A DNA stretch of 64,000 nt from Smittium mucronatum (Eukaryota > Kickxellomycota > Harpellomycetes > Harpellales > Legeriomycetaceae): positions 1-64,000 of the forward strand of contig LSSL01000727.1 of NCBI GenBank assembly GCA_001953115.1, in the 5' to 3' direction. This document shows positions 51,805 to 63,349 of this stretch, one piece after another; position 1 is the first letter of the stretch; each line of letters opens with the position of its first letter. The notes under the pieces were generated by a model that saw nothing but the letters and a program-made list of their open reading frames with translations, did not search any database and was not told the DNA's origin. The translations under genes were made by a program, and so were the position numbers.

Positions 51805-54800
51805 ATGTCAGACACTGAGAATCAGGAAGACGAATTCAGAATATTCATCGCCACCGACAATCATCTAGGCTACCTCGAAAAAGATCCCATAAGAGGAAAT
51901 GATTCCTTCTACGCTTTTGAAGAAATATTACAACTAGCAGTTGAAAAAAATGTTAGTCCAAACACACTTTCTAATTTTTCATTTTTTTAAGCTTATTTAT
52001 ATTCTTATATTCTTTTGTCCCTTTTTTTTTGAATTTCAAATATTTGGCTTAAAATTTCTTTTTATTTTCAGGCAGATTTTTTACTACTGGGGGGCGATCT
52101 ATTCCACGTAAATCAACCCAGCAGAAACGTTATGCACAAAACTTTAACTTTATTGAGAAAATATTGCTTAGGAAATAAAAAAAACAATGTCGAATTCCTC
52201 TCCGATCCCAAAGTAAATTTTGGCCCAATGTATGTAAAATCCGAAGAATTTTATCTTTTTTGTTTCTTTATCTATATATCTGCTTATTTTCTAACTGTTT
52301 GATATCTTTTTTAAATTTATAAAAATAAATTGGTAAAAGGCACCAAAATGTAAATTATGATGATCCAAATCTAAGAGTTAGTCTTCCAGTTTATACTATA
52401 CACGGAAATCATGACGATCCAAGTGGTGTAAGTTTTATTGGATAAATTTTTTACAATTGAAAAGTCGAATAATAGTGAAGTTTTAATGACAACTATTTTT
52501 TAAATAATAAGATAAACCAAGCTGTAATATGCCTAAATTTTCATCTAAGACTTAATTTTACTTTCATAAAAAATATATAGGAAGGATCTCTATCCGCAAT
52601 AGATATACTTTCTGATTCCGGTTTAGTAAACTACTTTGGAAAATCGAAAAATATTGACAGAATAACTTTGGATCCCATACTACTAAAAAAGCATAATACC
52701 AGAGTTGCTATTTATGGGCTTGGAAGTATTAGAGATGAAAGACTCTACCGCACAATGGCAAACAAGCGACTATCAATGAATAGACCCGACCAGAACAGAG
52801 ACGATTACTTTAATATTATGGTTTTTCACCAAAACAGGTTACTATATAGATATCTCTTTCAGTCATATATACTCTGATTTATATTTTTAAATATCTTTTT
52901 ATACATTCTTTATTACAAATCTTCTATTTATCATTAAATAGATGTCCTCATGGTGGTTCCTCTCATATTCCTGAAGATTTTTTGGAGGATTTTATTGATG
53001 TAGTTCTTTGGGGTCACGAACATGATTGTTATATTGATCCCCAGGTGAATGAAAACAAAAAGTTTTACGTAATCCAACCAGGTTCTTCCATTGCTACATC
53101 TTTATCTATTGGCGAATCTCTCGAAAAGTAATCCTAATAATTCTCTATTGTACTATAATACAAATAACTACAAATAACTAATTATTTTCTTTTTTCAAAA
53201 AAATATTATGAAATGCAAATTGTAATAGATACGTAGGTTTATTGACAGTAACCGGAAAAAAATTTAAATTAGAAAAAATCAGACTTCAAAATGTGAGACC
53301 CTTTGTAATGTCTCACGTTGAACTCAATAAAGTTCCCCAAATAAAACAGTTTAGTCCGGAAGAAAAAATAATTGAATATCTGAGATTTGTAACGGATCGT
53401 GATATAGAAGAGGCTTCAAAAAAATATGAAGAGCAATTATCCGAAAGTATTTACAAAGTTACAAACTTCTTGGGCCCTAACCCGAAACCTTTAATAAGAG
53501 TTAGGGTAGAATATAGTGGAGGTTTCGAGCCTTTTTTTGCACATAGATTCGGTATGAATTATCTCGAAATTGTTGCTAATCCACGCGATATTCTATTATT
53601 CTACAAGAATAGAAAGACAAAGTTGCTGCTTGAAGACCCAAAAGCTCTTAACGGCGAAGAGGATGTATCTGCTCATGAAAATAAAGTCGGAAAGGTTGTT
53701 GAATCTTTTATACAATCTGCTGATTTATCCTTTTTGGTAGACATAGAGCTAAACGAGGTTGTTAGGCAATTTGTTGATAAAGGGGATAGTAATGCCTTTA
53801 CAACGTAACTAAATGATTTATCTTAATACCACTATTTTTGCAATATCTATTTACACATTTTGATTTACACATTTAGTTCTTGATATATTTTTAATTGATT
53901 TTATTTTCTTTAAAACTATTTACCTGATACATATTTAATTAGATTCATCGATTCTACCTTAAAAGAAACTAGGAAACAAATCAAACAAGCCAAAAATGTC
54001 AACACCTTTGATGAGATTAAAGATAGTGTAATTTATTTATTTTTTATTTATAATTTTACTTTTCAAGTTATTATTCCTGTTAAAAAAATGTTTTTATCAA
54101 TGTATGGCTCTTAATTTTCTTTTGGTTAGAAATTTCAATGAATTTTATTTTTTTATAGCTCCAAAATATCCAACAGCTACGTAGAACAAAGGCCATTGAA
54201 ATTTACGGTCTTCCAAATGATGAGGATTTAAAAGAGGAAAAAAAAATCCAATCCGAAATTGAAGATAATCTGAATTTTGATGAGTCTCTAAACGATGAAG
54301 AGCTCATGGATAATACTAATAGAGATATCAAACCGAAAATAAAATCTTCCAACTGGTACAAAGCTGGAAAAGATTCCGTTGATAATTTTGAAAATTCGGA
54401 AGATGGTAATACTCTTTTTTTAATATTAGACTGAATTTCGTATTCAGCAATAATGTCTTTTAAATGAAATTAAGATTTCAAATTTACATGGATTTTCTAA
54501 TCCTATATTTTTCTAATTTATTGCAAAAAAAAAAAAAAAAACATTACTTCTTAGTTTCTATCACGCCAAACGAATATTCATCTAGAGATTACGCTGAAAA
54601 TCTAAACAGGAGAATTTCTGTTAAGCAAGAGCCTCACTCTGAGAATAGCAGTAATGATGAGTTTTCCGAAATCAATTTTCCAAGTCAAAAGCCAAAAAGA
54701 AGCACTCGAAATACAAGCACTAAAAACACCACAACCAGAAAGCCTTCTACTAAAAAGTCTATTCTTGGTGATGAAGATTTTGATTCTAACGAAGTTTCGA

Positions 54801-55686
54801 ATAATGGAAAAACTAAAATCAGTGACTATTTTGGATCGATTGCCAAAAAAACTACAAAGAAAGACACTGATATTAATAAAAAAAAATCTACGAGTTATAA
54901 CTCTAAATATAGCAATTTAATATTGCGATCAAGTTCGGCTAATGCCAACTCTTCTGAACCTGAGAGTTTTTTGGATTTAAAATCATCTCAGATTAAAGAT
55001 GAGCCATCAGGAGAAACAAGCGAAGAATTTGGAGACTCCTTTATAAATGATCAAATACTAAATGGTGAAAACCAAGATTTAGTTGAAAAAAATAAGGCGC
55101 TTAATAAGTTGACGGTAACGGAGTTAAAATCAAATTATTTTATGAATTCAAACTCCCAAAAATCAAAGAAACTCGGACCTGTTCAAACACCAATTGTCAT
55201 CGGGGAAACAAGCTCAGATATAGAGGAGCTGATGGATTTTGAAAAAGAGTCTAGCCAAGAACTAGTAGAAAGGGCGAGTAAACTGTCGGTGGTTTCGGGG
55301 AAAAGAGGGGTACTCCGATCTGCTACAAACCCGCCAACAAACAAAAATATAGGAATAGGTGAACTTCTTTTCTATTTTTCCAATTGGATTTTTACAATTT
55401 TTTTCGGTAAATATCAGCGTAAACTGGTCATTGAAATATTTATCTTTTTGTGTTGTTTTTTTGTAAGTAATTAAAATTCTAAAATGAACTACTTAATTTA
55501 GACTCTAATACCAAAAAAAGGAGCTCTAGAGCGGTATCAAAGACAACAAAGACTGGTCCAAAGAAATCTATTAGAACAATGGCAGACTCAAGAACAAACA
55601 GTCTAGCTAAAACTTTACTCCAGGATTCAGACGATAGCGACGAAGAGAGTTTCAGTTTTGCAAAGTTTTCAATGAGGAACAAATAA
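51805..55686 (+). CDS. MRE11: Double-strand-break repair nuclease Mre11 (10 exons)
   Basis: Mre11 is the nuclease subunit of the Mre11-Rad50-Xrs2/Nbs1 complex, which resects and signals DNA double-strand breaks in the nucleus. Exons: 51805-51951, 52072-52229, 52340-52427, 52581-52837, 52942-53127, 53229-53804, 53943-54027, 54159-54405, 54555-55358, 55502-55686. All are GT-AG and in phase, giving 910 residues. The metallophosphatase motifs are intact: DNHLGY (D18, H20), GGDLFH (56-61), HGNHDDPSG (123-131), FHQNR (213-217) and WGHEHD (240-245). The capping domain follows (IRLQNVRPF...). The C-terminal 330 residues are a long basic/acidic disordered tail that makes the protein about 200 residues longer than yeast or human Mre11. 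The tail contains VKQE and IKDE sumoylation-type sites and KTKISDYFG (667-675), which resembles a PCNA-binding box. It ends with an acidic DSDDSDEE stretch, as in other Mre11 proteins. Confidence 0.93.
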
Positions 55687-55997
55687 TTTAAAAGAAGTCG
55701 TACTCGTTTCAATCAGCTAATTATTGTTTAGCAAGGCTTTAAGCCTTGATGAAAACCCGATTTTTATACAATTAAGAAATTGTTTAGCTTGTTTTGGCTT
55801 TTATGGCTATGAAGCTCAACCTTTTATTGTTAGATACTATAAAATTATGAACTTGGAGGTGAAATATAATCTCTCCGTGATAGATGAAAAATAAAACAAA
55901 CTCTTTTATGTCTATAAAGGAAAATACTTTGTGAAAAAAAGTGGTAGGATTATATTAGGAGATGATATAGAGACCAGAAAGAGCAAAGGGATATCGA
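55687..55997. other. Convergent spacer between MRE11 and the MGR3-like gene
   Basis: This is a short 3'-to-3' spacer. It holds AT-rich sequence with AATAAA-like runs (for example ATAAAAC at about 55890) that may serve as polyadenylation signals. No gene was seen. Confidence 0.5.
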
Positions 55998-57482
55998 TTA
56001 AGACTTAAGTGATGATGATATCGGGTTTTCTTCATACAGGGCTCTAACTTCACTGGCAACTTCGTCCAAAGCAGCCAACTTTAATCTCTTTGATAGCTGC
56101 AAAGCTTGCTGTAAATAATTTATAGCGTTTTCAGGATTTCCTAGGCTGTTTTCAAGTTTACCAAGAATGCGATAAGCATGGAAAGCACATTCATCACAGG
56201 AAGAAACGTTTGGATTAGAGGTGGCAATGTTAACGGCTTTAGAAGCATGTGAACGTAGCTGATCAATGTTATTAGAATTTCTGTAGAGTTGGGCCATTTG
56301 GACAAGTATGACAGCATCAAGACAGGTCCATTCATCAATTGGCGGTGAAGAATCGCGTTGGGATTTTTTTCTGGCCAGAAGTTTCTCAGCAAACCAGCAG
56401 CTTATGGGATCAGATTTCTTCAATCTTTCAACAGTAGCTGATAATTCGTAATCTGGGTTGGGTGGAGATTGTATAACATCGAGTTTATGCTGATTAACTA
56501 TAGCCAATGCACCGTTGAAGAGAATTTCAGCTTGTTCGTATTTTTTGTCTATTGTATAAATTTCGGCCAAACTTGTGGTCAAATTAGCCTGAAGTAGTTT
56601 TACTTCGTAATATTTGTTTGTGATTTCTTCTGAAGTTAGTGTCTGATTGTCATTTATCAAATTTAGCAGATTTGGGATAACAACCAACGAATCAGAGAAA
56701 TTATCAGTGGCTTCTTGATAATTCCCATTGGCTAGATTTATTTGGCCCATAGATAGATTATACATCAACCTTGCCTTGGTATACCATATTTCCGAAACTT
56801 TACCAGAGTCAGAGACCTTTTCTGAGGGGCTGCCTTGGGAAGATTGAGAGGTAGAACTGGTTCTAGAAGCATTAAGAACGGGGTCATTGAGATTAAGACC
56901 AAGCCTGACTAGCTCTAATGCCTCGATTGCTTCAGCATAGTCGCCTAATGAGATGTTGGCATCTGCAAGCAAGAAATAAATGTCAATAATGTTTGGATTA
57001 GCGTAATCTAACAAATTAAGGGCTGTTAAGTTTTCAAGGGCACGGGTTAGGTAAATTTTAGAAATTTTAGGATCTGGATTAACAATTTTCCTGAACATAG
57101 CTGCTCTGACCAATCGACGGGTTTCATCATCAAGATCTTGGCTAGTGTTAAAGATGCAGTTTTCGATGTACCAGTGGGAGCCGTAAGCATACGAAGTTAT
57201 TCCAATAATTGACAGAGCACAAACAATAACGATAAAATTTAACAGAGGTTTGTAAAATTGAATCTTTTCAGCGATTAGAGGGTCATTAAATCTATCTAGA
57301 ACGTATTTTCTAGTTTGAAAATTTTTTTTAGACTTGAAAAGATTATTAAATGATGCGGGGGAATTTTTCGAAAAAATAAATCGTGTTTGAAGCTGAGGGG
57401 TGGATATATTTTTGGGTATTATACGGTATGTTGATGAATGAGGAAATTTAGACCGAGAAACTATTGGGGTGATTCTATACAT
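55998..57482 (-). CDS. MGR3: Mgr3-like mitochondrial inner-membrane TPR protein
   Basis: This 494-residue intronless frame has a basic, Ser/Arg-rich N-terminus without acidic residues over the first 60 positions, typical of a mitochondrial presequence. One transmembrane segment follows (about 80-101, LLNFIVIVCALSIIGITSYAYG). The rest is a helical region of TPR-like repeats: LLADANISLGDYAEAIEALE, NLANGNYQEATDNF, IYTIDKKYEQAEILFNGALA and LGKLENSLGNPENAINYLQQ. This layout matches Mgr3, an adaptor of the i-AAA protease Yme1 that helps deliver unfolded substrates in the intermembrane space. The segment DEWTCLDAVILVQMAQLYR and the CDECAFHAYRILGKLE block also fit the family as I know it. A less specific TPR protein of the inner membrane is the main alternative. 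Confidence 0.75.
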   Translation of the reverse strand: MYRITPIVSRSKFPHSSTYRIIPKNISTPQLQTRFIFSKNSPASFNNLFKSKKNFQTRKYVLDRFNDPLIAEKIQFYKPLLNFIVIVCALSIIGITSYAYGSHWYIENCIFNTSQDLDDETRRLVRAAMFRKIVNPDPKISKIYLTRALENLTALNLLDYANPNIIDIYFLLADANISLGDYAEAIEALELVRLGLNLNDPVLNASRTSSTSQSSQGSPSEKVSDSGKVSEIWYTKARLMYNLSMGQINLANGNYQEATDNFSDSLVVIPNLLNLINDNQTLTSEEITNKYYEVKLLQANLTTSLAEIYTIDKKYEQAEILFNGALAIVNQHKLDVIQSPPNPDYELSATVERLKKSDPISCWFAEKLLARKKSQRDSSPPIDEWTCLDAVILVQMAQLYRNSNNIDQLRSHASKAVNIATSNPNVSSCDECAFHAYRILGKLENSLGNPENAINYLQQALQLSKRLKLAALDEVASEVRALYEENPISSSLKS

Positions 57483-60400
57483 TTCGAAAAAAAAAAAAAA
57501 AGCTAATACGCTTAAAATCTTTTACGAATATATAATCTAATTAAATACTATCAAAAGGGATGAAAACGATATCAATATTATGGTTATAGATCAAAATGTA
57601 TCCGATTTACTTGTCATAAATTGATATTTTTGATTTTAAGTTTACATACATGTTTCGTATAAATTGATTTATATTGGCTGATTTCAAGAAAAATATCGGT
57701 AATTGGATATCTCCCTTTTGATGAAAATACCAACCTGTAGAATTATTAGTTATTAGTTGTTATTTTGATATTTTTTGACTATTTTTTTATCATGGGATTT
57801 TATTGGTAGATCTCACCGTATAAGCTATGCGAAAAAACAGTAGCAAAACAAAATTGATATCCTGGCGCTATGGGATTGTTCTGCATGTCTACTGACTGCG
57901 TGCTAAAATGAAATTGAAGTTATATACACCATCTGATTATCTCATTCAGCATTTATCTAAGTGGGATGGGTGGCTAAAGAGACGCTCAGTCATGAGTTAA
58001 GCTCTACACAAGTAAACACACCTTCAACAGGTGGTTAAGTTCATCATTAATTCATCATATAACATAGTTAATAATATGTAAACCTACATTAAAAATCCTT
58101 GAAATCTCTGCCATGGCTTTTTTATAACAAGCTGCTAAGTGTTGGATCCTTGATTTATTTGTAAAATATGGACTTTTCGTGTATGTAGTACATCAAATTG
58201 CACAGATTCAGATACGTTCCCTATTATTTTAGATACACCCTGATCTGATTCTTTTTACACAGATTTTTCTAGAAGCCAGTAATACTTCCTAATTGAGTTT
58301 GGGTATTATAAGCGGGATGTTAGTATTCATATTTCTTCATAAATGCTGTTCTTAAGCCCCTAAACCATAAGAAAGTGTTCTATATTTAGGGACATGTAAT
58401 TCTGGAATCACGATATTTTTTTTAAAAAATTACACTTTTATTTTAAAAAAAATATTTTTAATTGGTTTCAGTGTCTTTTTTTTGCTCGTAATTTATTTTT
58501 GTCTAGATAATAATTATTATAATCACTATTAAAAAACACTTACACAGCCCCTCTTCTTAGATTTAGCGGACTATTACCGTTTGGGGATTTTTTTGATTGA
58601 AGTTCTAGACCTGCGCCCAAAATCAGTTCATTATAAACTGAATGGAAATCATATTTTATTGGGATAAAGAATATAACTTCATGTTTTTATCTTTTATATA
58701 TATTTCTGATGGAAATTAAATGTTTGAAATGGATTTATTACAAATTCTTTCACTCTTTAACAATTAACAAAATATCATAACAGTATAATTTTAAAATAAT
58801 GTTAGATTTTTTTAATGGGCAGCGGTGGAGGAAAATACAGATATAACGAGAATATATTCCAATTATAATGGAAATTGTGTCATTTCTGTATATTTCTCAT
58901 TTAGAAACTAATTGCTCATACTATCAGGAGTTTGAATATTGAAAACTTTGTAATATGATGCACCTGAAGAAAATAAATCAAAATTTTCTTTTATATACAT
59001 TTCTTCGGACTTTACGGGGATCTAAAAAATTAAATCACATTTTTCAGTCATATAGTCGGATGATCTACTTAAAAAGATGAAAAATCAAACAACCTAATAT
59101 AGAGGCTTCCACAAAAAATTTGGATATTTTGTATATTATAGATATGAGGATGTATACTGATGTTTTTTTTTTCTATTATTTTCTATGAATATTTTAAAAA
59201 AACAATTTTCATGTTAAAAAAATATGAATTAATCCAGGGTAAAAATTAATATTAACCTAATACAAATTTACACAATTTACTTTTCTAAAATTTTCTATGA
59301 ATTTTTTTAGAATTTTAAAAAAAATTCTGTCTACTTCAAAGATGAAAGAATTATTACTTTTTTCGAGATTTGAAAAAAGATTTTATATTTATTTTTATAG
59401 AATTGAAACAATCAAAGAATTTAAATTGGGTTGATTTTTTTATTCTCCGTCTATTAGAACAGTACTTTTTTAATTAAGCGTGAAATTTTAATATTTTTTT
59501 TTTGTGATGAAATCAAAGACTCATCTAAATAAATTTCTGCTGTAAAAAATTTATTAAAATTAAATTATTTTTCAAATATATCTAGCCAAAAAAATTAAAA
59601 AATATATTAATGGATTTATGTATTTATAAGAAATAAATACTAGCTTTGAAATAAAAAAAATTAAGTAAAACATAAGAAACCATGATTTAAGAAGATATAT
59701 TGCATATTCAGGAATTTTTATAAGAAAGTTTTAATATGAAAAAAGATTAAAATTTATTTTAATTTTTCTTACGACTTGTATTATTTTTTTAATTAAATTT
59801 TACTTTTTTTTGGTAAATTGTTAAAATAAACCCTCCCTCCCCCCCCCCATCAATTTTTATTTTTAAAATAAAAAATAAAAAAGGTATAATAAGTCTCTTC
59901 AGGTGATATCATTGAACTCTTCGGTGATAATAGACTTGATAAGAGATTGGATATATTATATTAAAAGTAATAATATAATGATACATGGTTATATATAGAA
60001 TTTTGAGAGATTTTTCAATGAAATTTTGTTTGACTGGTGTTTAAAGGGTCTTTTAAGATTTTAAAAAATTTCAAAAAAACCATTTATAAATTAAGTGAAA
60101 AATGATTTACTTATTATAATATTTATGCCAATTTTTATGGATTCGTAACCAACACAATACTCGCCATATGGGTAAAAAATTATTTTTAGTTAATTTAAAC
60201 TGGTATCAAATAAAACCTCTGTTATTTTTTGGTCAATTAAAGGATTTCTTCTTATTTTAAGGCTCTATATTTTTTCAATTTTAAAATTTCAATCATTTAA
60301 AATGCTTTCTTATATTCGTGAAATTTTATCTTTAAAAAATTTATTTATCAAATATATTGTCGCAACATGGACAGATTTGACTATTTTTTTTATAAAAAAA

Positions 60401-62026
60401 TATGAGTTTAGAAGAATCAGCAAAATAATGTCTCTTATTTAACTAAAATAAAGTTATTGAAATAAAAAAATACAAATCTAGATAATATTTATTTAATAAA
60501 ATCGATAGTGTAATTGATATTAATTTATATCCCTATTCAAAATTAAAAATGAATAATTGTATAAAAATCTCAAAAAAAATTAAAAAAATGATAAACTTCC
60601 ATAATTAGAAAACATGCTAATTTATATCATTTGGTTATTGATTTTGCGAGATGGAACTTCTTGATATAAAGAAAAATTTTATAAATAAATTTCAATAAAT
60701 TATTATTTTATTAGCTTAATAAATACTAGAAAGGGTAAAATAACTTTCCAATATATAAATACATATTAAAATAATTATAAATTAATTATTGTTGATTAAG
60801 TTAAAAATTATAAGAACTAAACCAAAATTATAGACAAAAAACAGGCATAAAAACGTGTCCAAATTAATTCTAATAGGTAATGTTTTAAATTTTGATGGAA
60901 ATTTTAAAACTAAAAAATTTATCTTGGTTTTTATAAAATTAAATCTCCAGCTTCAGTAAAAAATATGATCCTAAATATTTGAGTTAAAATCGATAAATAA
61001 GATTTTTATATTTATTATTCGGGAAAAATTTTCAGCCCCAAATCAACATAACTTTTATGAAATGAAATTTTGAGCACTTTTATAAAAAAAAAAATTAAAA
61101 ATATATTGTATAAAACAAGATTCCCGCATTTTAATATGCATATTTACTTATCAGTTTCGATTGATATTATAAAATAATGATGAAAAAAAAGCAATTTGGT
61201 TTCAAGTATTAGCTATAAATAGATTTACTTAAATATTCTTGTAAATTTAAAGTAAAGAATTATTCTTTTATCTTTTAAAAAAACAAAACGACGGAAATTT
61301 TTATATAGAAATGCGGCTTTATAAGAGTTTTTACAAAATATTATAAGTTGAATTGGGTTTTTCATCCCCTTAAAGTATTTTTAATATTGATTTTTGTTTG
61401 AGTGTATTTTTGAACCAATATTAATTATAAAAAAACTTTAAAAAAGTAAAAAGTAAAATTAAATAACCTATCTGCACTTTATTTTTACTTTATAATTTCG
61501 CATATTCAAATTTCAGATAGAAATAGAAATTTATGAAGACTTGAAAATGTTAGCTAAGTGATACATTATCGGAAATAGAAAAAAATTAATTTTACATATA
61601 TTTTTGGATAATTAAAACCCAATGTAATATTCAAACATACAAACTGATTTTATCTCTGAATAAAATAATTGATGGTAGTATAAATAATAAAGATCCTATT
61701 TATTTTAAGAGAAATTTCAAGAAATTTTGAATTTTCAAATTTTGGTTTTACAGAATGTCTATGATTTCCTAAAAGAGAAAATGTGTCTTTCTATAATTAG
61801 GTAATCCATTTGAAATTTTCATTCAGGTACTCTTCACATATTAGGTTTTTTATAGGCCTAAAAAATTTGAGCTTTAATTTTTTATTTTTTAGAAATCATT
61901 TGATATCTGGTCTTCTTTATTTTCTTCCACCTTATTTTAGCTGTTTGAAAACTTATCATTAAGGTGAAGAAAAGTTAATCTGTTATTTCCACATTATTTA
62001 ATGCTTTTTTCAATTTATATATCTTC
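57483..62026. other. AT-rich region without a recognisable gene
   Basis: 57.5-58.6 kb is somewhat less AT-rich and may include the MGR3 promoter and eroded repeat DNA. 58.6-62.0 kb is desert-like with A/T homopolymers. A run of 10 C (59839-59848) preceded by CCCTCCCTC mirrors the G-run at 27128 in reverse. No open frame of note was found. Confidence 0.5.
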
Positions 62027-62593
62027 TGATGGTGAAATATCTTGTCGTGGTTAGGAGCTTAATGGTGTACTTTTCGAAGTACACTAGACCAAAATTTCGC
62101 ACAGTGTTGTACTATTCTTGATTGGGAGTAGTGGAGACAGCGCACAGCGATTCAGAGAACAGTGATTCCAGAGGAGGACCATCTCAAAACAGGAGGAACC
62201 GATCTTTTAGCACAGCTTAGACACGATTTAGTGCATAAGACCAGCGTTCGACAGCCAGACGGATCTCAGCGTCTAACAGCTATTTATAGGAAAGCCATGT
62301 CGATCAATCCCAGATTTGGATAGGAGCCTAATTTTATTAATCCTGTTAGAAGTAGGCTCTGACTAGGAGCTCAGTAGCTTTAATGATTATTTTTCATTGA
62401 CAAAGAGCTTAATTCTTGACTGCATGTAATCTCAGCCATCCAGCCTACTTGAAGCAGTACCAGGGGGGGTCTTTCGGTTGGTGGATTGCACTCTTTTCCC
62501 GTAGGTACTCAGCTGATATTCCGGCAGAAAAGCTTGTCGTAGTTAGGATAGTAGTCTTATCTATACTCCTTTTTCTTTTTTTCATATTTTTAT
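62027..62593 (+). repeat. 550-bp interspersed repeat, copy 2 (runs into the assembly gap)
   Basis: This is a full-length match to 7517-8064. The palindrome here is perfect: GTGTACTT-TTCG-AAGTACAC (62065-62084). The A-box-like TAGCACAGCTTA (62208-62219) and the GTTCGA core (62246-62251) are conserved. The element's ends carry similar words: CTTGTCGTGGTTAGGA at 62040 and CTTGTCGTAGTTAGGA at about 62533, suggesting short terminal direct repeats. The T-rich tail CTTTTTCTTTTTTTCATATT matches copy 3 and is cut by the N run. Confidence 0.75.
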
Positions 62594-63349
62594 NNNNNNN
62601 NNNNNNNNNNNNNNNNNNNNNNNNNNNNNNNNNNNNNNNNNNNNNNNNNNNNNNNNNNNNNNNNNNNNNNNNNNNNNNNNNNNNNNNNNNNNNNNNNNNN
62701 NNNNNNNNNNNNNNNNNNNNNNNNNNNNNNNNNNNNNNNNNNNNNNNNNNNNNNNNNNNNNNNNNNNNNNNNNNNNNNNNNNNNNNNNNNNNNNNNNNNN
62801 NNNNNNNNNNNNNNNNNNNNNNNNNNNNNNNNNNNNNNNNNNNNNNNNNNNNNNNNNNNNNNNNNNNNNNNNNNNNNNNNNNNNNNNNNNNNNNNNNNNN
62901 NNNNNNNNNNNNNNNNNNNNNNNNNNNNNNNNNNNNNNNNNNNNNNNNNNNNNNNNNNNNNNNNNNNNNNNNNNNNNNNNNNNNNNNNNNNNNNNNNNNN
63001 NNNNNNNNNNNNNNNNNNNNNNNNNNNNNNNNNNNNNNNNNNNNNNNNNNNNNNNNNNNNNNNNNNNNNNNNNNNNNNNNNNNNNNNNNNNNNNNNNNNN
63101 NNNNNNNNNNNNNNNNNNNNNNNNNNNNNNNNNNNNNNNNNNNNNNNNNNNNNNNNNNNNNNNNNNNNNNNNNNNNNNNNNNNNNNNNNNNNNNNNNNNN
63201 NNNNNNNNNNNNNNNNNNNNNNNNNNNNNNNNNNNNNNNNNNNNNNNNNNNNNNNNNNNNNNNNNNNNNNNNNNNNNNNNNNNNNNNNNNNNNNNNNNNN
63301 NNNNNNNNNNNNNNNNNNNNNNNNNNNNNNNNNNNNNNNNNNNNNNNNN
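62594..63349. other. Assembly gap (756 N)
   Basis: Unresolved bases start exactly in the tail of the interspersed repeat, so the gap was probably caused by that repeat family. Frames running through it are meaningless. Confidence 1.

Noticed and set aside
57961..58050. tRNA or small-RNA gene in the GC-richer patch downstream of 57.9 kb
   Set aside because: No cloverleaf or paired A/B boxes could be drawn.
62025..62045. Hammerhead-ribozyme-like CTGATG...GAAA at the start of the 62-kb repeat
   Set aside because: The CTGATGA core is imperfect, no stems could be drawn, and the copy at 7.5 kb does not keep it.
62533..62560. tRNA-like GTAGTTAGGATAGTAGTC at the repeat end
   Set aside because: It resembles the D-arm region of some tRNAs, but no acceptor, anticodon or T-arm can be folded around it; not called as a tRNA.
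62445..62560. Possible conserved peptide (GGSFGW.IA.FS..YS...PAE) in the 550-bp repeat
   Set aside because: The three copies differ by frameshifts (for example the G-run length) and stops, so protein-level conservation is not supported.
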